NCBI RefSeq assembly: GCF_030291075.1
Contig: NZ_CP127407.1
Span: forward strand, 2,602,001-2,666,000
DNA: 64,000 nucleotides
Reading direction: 5' to 3'
Source of the DNA: Stenotrophomonas sp. 57
Lineage (GTDB): Bacteria > Pseudomonadota > Gammaproteobacteria > Xanthomonadales > Xanthomonadaceae
Shown here in pieces: positions 56,691 to 64,000 of the stretch. The position numbers and the translations under genes were made by a program. Numbering within the stretch: the first letter of the stretch is position 1; each line of letters opens with the position of its first letter. The notes below the pieces were generated by a model that worked only from the letters and a program-made list of their open reading frames with translations, did no database searches and was not told the DNA's origin.

Positions 56691-59600
56691 GCAGGGCTTC
56701 TCCGGCAGGAGCAGTACGGGTTTTACGGGAATGGGCCAGCGCGAACACCACAGGCACAAAGATCAGCGTGGCGCAGGTCGCCAGCAGCAGACCACCAATC
56801 ACCGCGCGACCCAGCGGCGCGTTCTGCTCGGTGGACAGCGCGGTCGGCAACATGCCGAGGATCATCGCCAACGCGGTCATGCACACGGGTCGGAACCGGG
56901 TGAACCCGGCTTCCAGCGCGGCTTTGGGGGCATCTCCGTGTTCGGCCAGGCGCTCGCGGCAGAAGCTGACCACCAGGATCGAATTGGCGGTGGCCACGCC
57001 CATGCACAGGATGGCGCCGGTCAGCGCCGGCACCGACAGCGTGGTGTGGGTCAGGAACAGCATCCAGACCACACCGGCCAGCCCGGCCGGCAACGCGGTG
57101 ATGATCACGAACGGGTCGGTCCAGGACTGGAAGTTGATGACGATCAGCAGGTAGATCAGCACGATCGCCGCCAGCAGGCCGTAGCCGAGGCCGGTGAACG
57201 CCACATGCAGCGCGTCGATCTGCCCGTGCAGGCCGACCTCGGTGCCGCGCGGACGCTGGCCCGCCATACCGTCGATGACCTTCTGCACGTCCGCCGCCAC
57301 CGCGCCCAGGTCGCGGCCCTGCACGCTGGCAAACAGATCCAGCGTGGGCTGCACGTTGTAGTGGGTGACCACCGCGGAACTGGAGCCGCGCTGGATGTCA
57401 GCCAGGCCGCCCAGCACCTGCGGCGTGCCGCTGCTGCCGGTCACCGGCAGCGCCTGCAGTGCGGCCAGGCTGTCCATGCGGTATTGCGGCGTGGCCGCCA
57501 CGACGCTGTAGGAAATGCCATTCTTCGGGCTCAGCCAGAAGGTCGGTGCAACCTGGCCGCTGCCGGCCAGCGACGCCACCATGCTATTGGTGACATCGCG
57601 CTCGGTGATACCCAGGCCATTGGCGCGCAGGCGGTCGACATCCACCTTCAGGGTCGGATAACCATCAGGCTGCTGCAGGCGCAGGTCGACCAGGCCCGGC
57701 ACGTGGCGCAGGCGACGCTGCAGCTCCTGCGCATAGGCGCGGTTGCCGGCGGCGTCCGGTCCGGCGATGCGGATATCCAGCGGCGCCGGTGAACCGAAGT
57801 TGAGGATCTGGCTGCTTGTGTCGGCCGGCAGGAAGGCGAAGGTGGCGCCCGGGAATGCGGCCGCCAGCACCTCGCGCAGGCGCTTCTCATACTCGGCCGC
57901 ATCGCCGTGCCCCGGCTTCAGCGAGACCTGGATGTCGCCGTCCTGCGGGCCGATGGTGCCGCTGGCGCTGTAGGCCATGTTGATGCCGGTCATCGGCAGG
58001 CCGAGGTTATCGACGACGGCATCGATCTCGTGCGGCGGGATCTCCTGGCGGATGCGTGCCTCGATGCGATCGAAGGCCGCAGCGGTTTCCTCGATGCGCG
58101 TGCCCAGCGGCAGGCGCACGTGCAGCGACAACGCGCTGGCCTCGGTGGCCGGGAAGAAGTCCTGGCCCAGCGTCGGCAACAGCGCAAAGGACAGCAGCAC
58201 GCAGGCCATGAAGCCGACCAGGAAACGTCCGCGATGGGCCAGCGCCAGGCCGAGCAGCGCGTGGTAGCGGTCGCGGGTTGCGGAGAAACCGGCCTCGAAG
58301 CGCTGCTGCCAGCGCACCAGCGTAGCGGTAATGCGTGCGCGGCGCGGCTGAGGATGATCGCCCTCATGATGGTTGAGAAAGGCATCTTCGGGATGATGCC
58401 CGGTGCCCCGCTCCACACGATGCGGCTTCAACAGATACAGCGCCATGGTCGGCACCAGCGTGCGCGAGAGCACGAACGAACTGGCCATGGCGAAGATCAC
58501 CGCCAGCGCCATCGGCCGGAAAAGATAACCGGCAATGCCATCAAGCAGGAACATTGGTACGAACACGATGCAGATGCACAGCAACGACACGAACGCCGGG
58601 CCGACGATCTGCGCGGCACCATCGAGGATCGCCTCGCGTACGCCCTTGCCCTGCTCCAGGTGCCAGTTGACGTTCTCGATGGTGACGGTGGCATCGTCGA
58701 CCAGGATGCCCACCGCCAGTGCCAGGCCGCCGAGGGTCATCACATTGAGCGTCTGCCCTGCAGCCGACAGCAGCGCGATGGCCGAGAGCACCGCCAGCGG
58801 AATCGACGCTGCGATGATCACCGTCGAGCGCCAGCTGCCGAGGAACACCAGAATCATCACGCTGGTCAGCAGCGCGGCGATGATGCCCTCGCGGGCCACG
58901 CTGCTGATCGATTCGCGCACGAAGGTGGAGGCATCGCCGAGCAGCGAGATCTTCAGCGACGGCGGCAGCGTCTCGCCGATCTGCGGCAGCATGCTGCGGA
59001 TGCGGCTGACCAGGGTCAGCGTGGAGGCATCGCCGTTCTTCAGCGCGGCCATCAACACCGAATGACCGCCATTGACGCGCACGATGTTGGTCTGCGGCGG
59101 TGAACCATCGCGGACGTGGGCGACCTGGCCGATGGTGACCACCGCGCCATTGACGGTACGGATCGGCAGGTCGTTGAGGGCTTCAATCTCGCTGGGGCTG
59201 TTGTTGAGCAGCACCGTGAATTCGTTGCTGCCCAGCTTGGCGGTACCGACCGGGGTGATCTGGTTCTGTGCGGCCAGCGCATTGCCGACGTCCTGCGCGG
59301 ACAGGCCCTTGGCCGCCATTGCCTGCGGATCAAGGTCGAGGGTGATCTGGCGCTGCTTGCCACCGTAGGGGGCGGGAATGGCCAGGCCCGGGATCGAGGT
59401 CAGTGGCGGCCGCACGGTGTTCTGCGCCAGATCGCGGATCTGTGATTCACCCAGGGTCGGGCTGGAGAACGCCATCTGCAGTACCGGCACGGTGGAGGCG
59501 CTGTAGTTGAGGATCAGCGGCGGCGTCATGCCGGCCGGCATCTGCTTGACGATGGTCTGCGAGATGGCGGTGATCTGTGCGTTGGCGGTACGGATATCGA

Positions 59601-59901
59601 CGCCGGGCTGGAAGAACACCTTGACCACGCCCATGCCGGCCAGCGACTGCGATTCGATGTGCTCGATGTCGTTGACGGTGGTGCTGAGCGCACGCTCGTA
59701 GGGCGAGATCACGCGGCCGGCCATCGCATCGGGCGACAGCCCGGTGTATTGCCACACCACCGCGATGACCGGGATGCCGATATCGGGAAACACATCGGTG
59801 GGGGTGCGCAGCGCGCTGAGCGGACCGACGATGCAGATGAAAATGGCCATCACCACGAAGGTGTAAGGCTTGTTGAGCGCGGTCCTGACCAACCCGAGCA
59901 T
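56683..59901 (-). CDS. RND efflux pump permease
   Basis: The product of about 1072 residues has twelve membrane segments in two halves and two large periplasmic loops. Motifs include VFPDIGIPVIAVVWQYTGLSPDAMAGRV near the start, GGLALAVGILVDDATVTIENV (with the membrane Asp pair) and GAILCMGVATANSILVVSF in the second half, and the GFTRFRPVCMTALAMILGMLPTAL ending. It is of the multidrug/HAE-type class by these motifs. The ATG is chosen because GGAG lies seven bases upstream; a GTG seven codons earlier is possible. Substrates cannot be told. Confidence 0.93.
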   Translation of the reverse strand: MLGLVRTALNKPYTFVVMAIFICIVGPLSALRTPTDVFPDIGIPVIAVVWQYTGLSPDAMAGRVISPYERALSTTVNDIEHIESQSLAGMGVVKVFFQPGVDIRTANAQITAISQTIVKQMPAGMTPPLILNYSASTVPVLQMAFSSPTLGESQIRDLAQNTVRPPLTSIPGLAIPAPYGGKQRQITLDLDPQAMAAKGLSAQDVGNALAAQNQITPVGTAKLGSNEFTVLLNNSPSEIEALNDLPIRTVNGAVVTIGQVAHVRDGSPPQTNIVRVNGGHSVLMAALKNGDASTLTLVSRIRSMLPQIGETLPPSLKISLLGDASTFVRESISSVAREGIIAALLTSVMILVFLGSWRSTVIIAASIPLAVLSAIALLSAAGQTLNVMTLGGLALAVGILVDDATVTIENVNWHLEQGKGVREAILDGAAQIVGPAFVSLLCICIVFVPMFLLDGIAGYLFRPMALAVIFAMASSFVLSRTLVPTMALYLLKPHRVERGTGHHPEDAFLNHHEGDHPQPRRARITATLVRWQQRFEAGFSATRDRYHALLGLALAHRGRFLVGFMACVLLSFALLPTLGQDFFPATEASALSLHVRLPLGTRIEETAAAFDRIEARIRQEIPPHEIDAVVDNLGLPMTGINMAYSASGTIGPQDGDIQVSLKPGHGDAAEYEKRLREVLAAAFPGATFAFLPADTSSQILNFGSPAPLDIRIAGPDAAGNRAYAQELQRRLRHVPGLVDLRLQQPDGYPTLKVDVDRLRANGLGITERDVTNSMVASLAGSGQVAPTFWLSPKNGISYSVVAATPQYRMDSLAALQALPVTGSSGTPQVLGGLADIQRGSSSAVVTHYNVQPTLDLFASVQGRDLGAVAADVQKVIDGMAGQRPRGTEVGLHGQIDALHVAFTGLGYGLLAAIVLIYLLIVINFQSWTDPFVIITALPAGLAGVVWMLFLTHTTLSVPALTGAILCMGVATANSILVVSFCRERLAEHGDAPKAALEAGFTRFRPVCMTALAMILGMLPTALSTEQNAPLGRAVIGGLLLATCATLIFVPVVFALAHSRKTRTAPAGEALHV

Positions 59902-60032
59902 GCGGCTCTCCAGCGATGCCACTGCCCACCGCGGGCAGCGCAGGCCGGCAAGTATCGGCGCTGCCGGCTAAAACAACGCTGTGCCGCGGATGAAACATAT
60001 TTCATGAAAGGGGTGGGTTCGGCAGGGCGGCG

Positions 60033-60472
60033 CCCTGCACCCGCCGAAGCAACGTCAACATCAAAAGCCAGAGCGGTTTGCTGGGGGTTGGCGGGGCACT
60101 GTGGGTTTGCGGGGACGCCGTAAACCCATCCATTGGGGCTTGGCCGCGGCATCCATGCCGCGGACACCCCGCAAACCCACAGTGCCCCACCTCTGACAGT
60201 TTCCCGGTGGCCAGTAGATCCACGCCATGCGTGGATGAAATCCATCCGGTATCGACAATCAAGCATGGGGGTCAGAGCCCGTTGCGCAGCAACGGGATCC
60301 GACCCAAATGGAAGTTCCGGCAGATCGCGGGAATCTGCGAAGGCGGGGTGGGTCCGGTTGCGGGGGGTCACTTCATGGACGGATTCACGGCGCCCCCCCG
60401 CAACCGGATCCATCCCGCCTACCCGCAGGAAACCCGGCTTTCGACATTGACGTTGCTTCGGCGGGTGCAGGG
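60033..60472. repeat. Intergenic block of nested inverted repeats (REP/SMAG type)
   Basis: A 26-bp perfect inverted repeat (60033-60058 and 60447-60472) bounds the block. Inside are a 22-bp perfect inverted repeat (60093-60114 and 60167-60188) with a GCCGCGGCAT/ATGCCGCGG hairpin between its arms (60144-60163), a GTAG-headed SMAG-like palindrome (60214-60236), a GGTCAGAGCCC...GGGATCCGACCC type hairpin (about 60270-60304), and an imperfect inverted repeat (about 60342-60420). No gene lies in it. Confidence 0.8.
60214..60236 (+). repeat. SMAG-like GTAG-headed palindrome
   Basis: GTAG followed by ATCCACG-CCATG-CGTGGAT, the form of the short GTAG repeats abundant in S. maltophilia genomes. Confidence 0.65.
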
Positions 60473-60499
60473 CTGCAAGCCCTGCAAAAGAACACCCTC

Positions 60500-61879
60500 C
60501 TACAGCACCTGCGGCCGGCACAGCAGGCTGAATCGGGCGCCACCCAGCGTGGACTGCGCCACCTGCAGGCGGAATCCGTGCAACCCGGCAATCGCCGCCA
60601 CGATCGACAGGCCAAGCCCGAAGCCACCACCCTTGCTGGCCTCCGCGCGATGGAAACGCTGGAACACCAGGCTGCGCTCGCCCTCGGGAATACCCGGACC
60701 GGAATCCTTCACCACGATGCACGTGGCGCCCTCCTCCACCCGGGCAGACAACTGCACACGCCCTCCCTCCGGCGCAAACCGGATCGCGTTGTCCAGCAGG
60801 TTCCCGATCGCTTCGAACATCAGGCCGCGATCCCCCATCACGCCCGGCAGATCAGGGGCCAGTTCAAGCAGCAACAGCTGCCCCTTCTCTTCTGCCAGCG
60901 GCGCATAGAAGGCATGGATCTCCTGCAGCAGCGCGTCCGGCGCCAGCGTGCTGAAACCGGAGCGGCGCTGATGGTCTTCCAGCTCGGAAATGCGCAGCAG
61001 TGCGCGGAAACGCGCCATCAGCGTATCGGTTTCCTCCAGCACCTGCTCCAGTGCCAGTGCCTGCGGATCGCCATCGACCAGCTGCTGGCGCATGCGGTAG
61101 AGCTGCGCGCGCATCCGTGTGAGGGGCGTGCGCAGGTCGTGGGCGATGTTGTCACACACACCTTTGACTTCGGTCATCAACTGTTCGATGCGGTCCAACA
61201 TGGCGTTGACGATGGCGGCCAGCATGTCCAGCTCATCGCGGCGGTTGGACAGCGGCAGGCGCTGGCCAAGATCGCCAGCAACGATATTGGCCGTCGCCTG
61301 CTCGATTGCCTGGATGCGCCGCAACGGGCGTTGCCGCAGCAGATGCCAGCCCAGCAGGCCCGGCAGCAGGGTCAGCGACACGCCCCACAGCAGCGCATCA
61401 AGGATCAGATGGTTCACCTCGTTCAGCGGCCCGCTGTAACGCACCAGTACCAGGATGCGGCCATCGCGGGTGGGCATCGCCAGGCCGAAACCACGCTTTC
61501 CGCGCGCATAGGCATCGGTGATCGGCAGGCCAGACACCGGATGCGCGCTGCCATCAAGCGGCAGCTGCGCCGGCAACGACTTCAACATGCCGGCGAGCGG
61601 TTTTCCGTCGGGCGTAAAAAGCCCGTAGGCATCGATGCCGTGAAGGTCGTAGCGGCGGTTCTCGCGCAGCGCGGCGGTCAGCCCGTCTCCGCTGAAATGC
61701 TCGAACAGATGGGCGCGTTGCAGCACCGCCGACTGTGCCAGCTCGTCCAGGTACAGCGAGACCCGCCAGTACAGCACGCCCAGCAGCACGCACGACCAGG
61801 CCACGAACAGCAGGCTGTACAGGCCCAGCAGGCGGCTGCTGGAAGAACGCCAGCCGTCAGACAGTTTCGCTGAGGACAT
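60500..61879 (-). CDS. Sensor histidine kinase
   Basis: The 459-residue product has two membrane segments (LLGLYSLLFVAWSCVLLGVLYW and ILDALLWGVSLTLLPGLLGWHLL) bounding a periplasmic sensor of about 130 residues, a HAMP-like linker, H-box NIAHDLRTPLTRM with phospho-His, N-box AIGNLLDNAIRFAP, and G boxes DSGPGIPEGE and GGGFGLGLSIV. It overlaps the response regulator gene by 23 bases. The kinase-regulator pair lies upstream of the efflux operon on the same strand. Confidence 0.93.
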   Translation of the reverse strand: MSSAKLSDGWRSSSSRLLGLYSLLFVAWSCVLLGVLYWRVSLYLDELAQSAVLQRAHLFEHFSGDGLTAALRENRRYDLHGIDAYGLFTPDGKPLAGMLKSLPAQLPLDGSAHPVSGLPITDAYARGKRGFGLAMPTRDGRILVLVRYSGPLNEVNHLILDALLWGVSLTLLPGLLGWHLLRQRPLRRIQAIEQATANIVAGDLGQRLPLSNRRDELDMLAAIVNAMLDRIEQLMTEVKGVCDNIAHDLRTPLTRMRAQLYRMRQQLVDGDPQALALEQVLEETDTLMARFRALLRISELEDHQRRSGFSTLAPDALLQEIHAFYAPLAEEKGQLLLLELAPDLPGVMGDRGLMFEAIGNLLDNAIRFAPEGGRVQLSARVEEGATCIVVKDSGPGIPEGERSLVFQRFHRAEASKGGGFGLGLSIVAAIAGLHGFRLQVAQSTLGGARFSLLCRPQVL

Positions 61880-62540
61880 AGCCGCTGCCGCGTACGGTAC
61901 GGATCAACGAGGGCGTGTCGGGTTGGTCCAGTTTGCGCCGCAGGCGGCCGATGTGAACGTCGATCAGGTTGGTGCCGGGATCGAAGTGATAGCCCCACAC
62001 TTCCTCGAACAGCATCATCCTGGTCAGCACCTGGCCCGCGTTGCGCATCAGGTACTCCAGCAGCTTGAATTCGGTCGGCAGCAGGCTCAGGCTGCGGCCG
62101 CCACGATGCGCCGTGCGTGCCAGCAGGTCCAGCTGCAGGTCGCCCACGCACAGCAGGGTCTCGTTGCTGGCCGGGCGCTGACGGCGGCGCAGCAGCACCT
62201 CCACCCGCGCGGCCATCTCGTCGGAGGCGAATGGCTTGGTCAGGTAGTCATCGCCACCGGCACGCAGCCCGCGTACCCGCTCGTCCACGTCCGACAGCGC
62301 GCTGAGCATCAGCACCGGCGTGTCGATGCCGATCCGTCGCAGCGTGGTGACGATGGCCAGACCATCCAGCCCGGGCAACATACGGTCCAGCGTGATCGCG
62401 TCGTAGTCGCCACTGGCCGCGCGCACCAAGCCTTCGCGGCCGTCGGCCACCCAGTCCACCTGCAGTCCATGGCTGCCCAGTTCCGCCACGATTTCCTGAG
62501 CGGTAATGGCGTCATCCTCGATGGTCAATACGCGCGACAT
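61857..62540 (-). CDS. OmpR-type response regulator
   Basis: The 227-residue product has a receiver (VLTIEDDAI, phospho-Asp in ITLDRMLPGLDG, LSALS, LTKPF) and a C-terminal winged helix (LLPTEFKLLEYLMRNAGQVLTRMMLFEEVWGYHFDPGTNLIDVHIGRLRRKLD). It partners the adjacent kinase. The start MSRVLTIEDD is chosen as the receiver begins there. Confidence 0.95.
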   Translation of the reverse strand: MSRVLTIEDDAITAQEIVAELGSHGLQVDWVADGREGLVRAASGDYDAITLDRMLPGLDGLAIVTTLRRIGIDTPVLMLSALSDVDERVRGLRAGGDDYLTKPFASDEMAARVEVLLRRRQRPASNETLLCVGDLQLDLLARTAHRGGRSLSLLPTEFKLLEYLMRNAGQVLTRMMLFEEVWGYHFDPGTNLIDVHIGRLRRKLDQPDTPSLIRTVRGSGYVLSETV

Positions 62541-62636
62541 GGGCACTTCGGAAGTCCAGGCTGGCCCATGCTCGCCAAATCGGCCGACGCGGGCAAATGA
62601 AACATCCTTCATCCGCGCCCGCGGGTGCGGGCCGGT

Positions 62637-64000
62637 TCAGGCCGGCTCGCCGTCGTCGGTCGGTAGTTCGGACAGCTCGCCCTGCACCTGCACGTTGTTG
62701 CGGCCCATCGCCTTGGCCCGGTAGCACTGGGCATCGGCTGCGGCCACCGCCTGGTCCACGCTCATGCCGCCGGCCAGCGGCGCGATGCCGATGCTGGCGC
62801 CGACCCGCAGCCGGCCCTGGTCCCACGGAATCGACAGCGCAGCCAGGGTGTTCAGCAGCTCGCCACCGATGCGGGCGGCGCGGCGTGGCGTGCAGCCCGA
62901 CAGGATTACCGCGAACTCATCGCCGCCCAGCCGCGCCACCACATCCGAATCGCGCACGCCGTGACGCAGCACACTGGCCACCGCCCACAGCACGGCGTCG
63001 CCGGCCAGATGGCCCCAGGTATCGTTGATGGGCTTGAAACGGTCCAGGTCGATGAACATCAGCGATGCAGCCTGGCCGGTGCGTTCCACACGGGTGATCG
63101 CCTGCTGCAGATGCGCCTCGAAGCCACGGCGGTTGCTCAGTTCGGTCAGCGGATCGATCTCGGCCAGGTGCCGCGCCTCGCGTTGGCGTGCGCGCTGCTG
63201 GGTATCGTCGCGCAGCACCCATACCGCGCCGCGCACGTGGCCTTCGTCATCGCGCAACCAGGCGCGGGTCAGATCCACCGGCACCGTGGCGGTGCCCAGC
63301 CGCAGCAGCAGATCGGCATGCAGGTCCACTGCATTGCTTTCCGGGTCGAGCAGCACCGACACGTCCAGCACCGAACCTGGCGCGTACTCGGTGGTCAGCG
63401 CCAGCACGTCCTGCACTTTGTGCCCGGCCAGCGACAACGCGCCATCACCGGCCAGCGTGCGTACCGCTGCAGCATTGGCGTAGTCGATGCGGCCGTCCAG
63501 GCTGACACTGAGCACCAGGTCGGCCACCGCATCCAGCGTGATGCGGCTGCGCTGTTCGCTCTCGAACAGGCGCTGCTCACTGCTGCGCTGGGCGGTGATG
63601 TCCTGGATCTGCGAGACGAAATGCAGCGGTTCGCCATGCTCGTTGCGCACCAGCGAGACCGACAGGCGCGCCCAGATGATGCGGCCATCGCGGTCCAGGT
63701 AGCGCTTTTCCAGATGGTAGTGGCTGCGCCGGCCCGCCAGCAGGTCCTGTACCAGGGCCAGATCGGCCTGCAGGTCATCGGCGTGGGTCAGACGCTGGAA
63801 ATCGACCTGCAGCAGTTCCTCGCGCGGATAACCAAGGATCCGGCACAGCGCGTCGTTGACGTCCAGCCAGCGCCCCTCCAGCGACACCAGCGCCATGCCC
63901 AGCGCAGCCGACGTGAATGCACCGGCGAACTTCTCCGCCGACAGGCGTGCCTCGGCGCGCGCCTGCAGGATCTCGGTGATGTCGATGGCCATGCCGACAT
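62637..64000 (-). CDS. PAS-GGDEF diguanylate cyclase, C-terminal part (runs off the right edge)
   Basis: The visible 450 residues contain PAS domains (FAGAFTSAALGMALVSLEGRWLDVNDALCRILGY; RITLDAVADLVLSVSLDGRIDYANAAAVRTL) and a GGDEF domain with DPLTELSNRRGFEAHL, MFIDLDRFKPINDTWGHLAGD and RLGGDEFAVIL. The frame is open through the last base of the window, and MAIDITEIL there looks like the end of a PAC motif, so at least one more PAS lies upstream. It should make c-di-GMP. Confidence 0.93.
   Translation of the reverse strand, partial: VGMAIDITEILQARAEARLSAEKFAGAFTSAALGMALVSLEGRWLDVNDALCRILGYPREELLQVDFQRLTHADDLQADLALVQDLLAGRRSHYHLEKRYLDRDGRIIWARLSVSLVRNEHGEPLHFVSQIQDITAQRSSEQRLFESEQRSRITLDAVADLVLSVSLDGRIDYANAAAVRTLAGDGALSLAGHKVQDVLALTTEYAPGSVLDVSVLLDPESNAVDLHADLLLRLGTATVPVDLTRAWLRDDEGHVRGAVWVLRDDTQQRARQREARHLAEIDPLTELSNRRGFEAHLQQAITRVERTGQAASLMFIDLDRFKPINDTWGHLAGDAVLWAVASVLRHGVRDSDVVARLGGDEFAVILSGCTPRRAARIGGELLNTLAALSIPWDQGRLRVGASIGIAPLAGGMSVDQAVAAADAQCYRAKAMGRNNVQVQGELSELPTDDGEPA

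Noticed and set aside
57907..59103. Plus-strand frame opposite the RND permease
   Set aside because: Gln/Arg/His-rich shadow without domain; the permease is clear.
1..64000. CRISPR arrays, insertion sequences, rRNA genes
   Set aside because: I saw no regularly spaced direct repeats with unique spacers, no transposase genes and no rRNA sequence. The recurring motifs at 37300-37405 are too degenerate and too close for CRISPR.

Overview
The window is a chromosomal segment of a Stenotrophomonas-type gammaproteobacterium (Xanthomonadaceae; S. maltophilia complex is most likely). The evidence is the high GC content, a GTAG-headed intergenic palindrome of the SMAG/REP type, Xanthomonadaceae-type GGTCAGAGCCC...GGGATCCGACCC hairpins, and the character of the chromosomal proteins. 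The assignment rests on recognition, not on a search.

Left chromosomal flank (1-5527): the start of an Lgt-like membrane protein, a GlxA/AraC-type regulator, a MerR-type regulator preceded by a long-spacer promoter/operator, a thrice-repeated tRNA-Ala(GGC)/tRNA-Glu(TTC) pair in two transcription units, a GNAT acetyltransferase, an SRAP (SOS response-associated peptidase) gene, a small secreted Cys-rich protein, a stand-alone receiver protein, and tRNA-Leu(CAA).

Prophage (5512-48854, about 43.3 kb): a complete-looking lambdoid siphophage integrated in the 3' end of tRNA-Leu(CAA). A 16-bp direct repeat of the tRNA end (5512-5527 and 48839-48854) marks attL and attR, and the tRNA's own terminator now lies 43 kb away beyond attR. 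Read from the right end, the order is integrase and a convergent excisionase; a rightward early (PL-like) operon at 41039-46673 with many tiny genes, a MazG-like mosaic protein and a C5 DNA methyltransferase; a CI-like S24 repressor flanked by TTAGG-N5-CCTAA operators; then leftward cro, replication (O/P-like), a Ref-like nuclease, RusA and a Q-like protein; lysis (GH19 endolysin, holin candidates, spanins); HNH; terminase; HK97-type portal, protease and capsid; a lambda-type tail (U, V, G/GT with a -1 frameshift, H, M, L, K, I, J) and accessory genes beside attL. Notable points are a sugar-binding-like domain inserted in tail protein L, a fibre and chaperone pair placed between M and L, a capsid protein with an N-terminal hydrophobic hairpin, two small early proteins with sliding-clamp-binding-like peptides, a second SRAP gene, and a YfbU-family gene.

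Right chromosomal flank (48855-64000): a membrane GGDEF diguanylate cyclase, a soluble chemoreceptor with two tandem PAS domains (BdlA-like), a DUF5694-like pseudogene broken by frameshifts, a small monooxygenase-like protein, a small membrane protein, an RND efflux operon in the order permease-adaptor-outer membrane factor, a 440-bp intergenic block of nested inverted repeats, a two-component system (histidine kinase and OmpR-type regulator) that may control the efflux operon, and the 3' part of a PAS-GGDEF protein.
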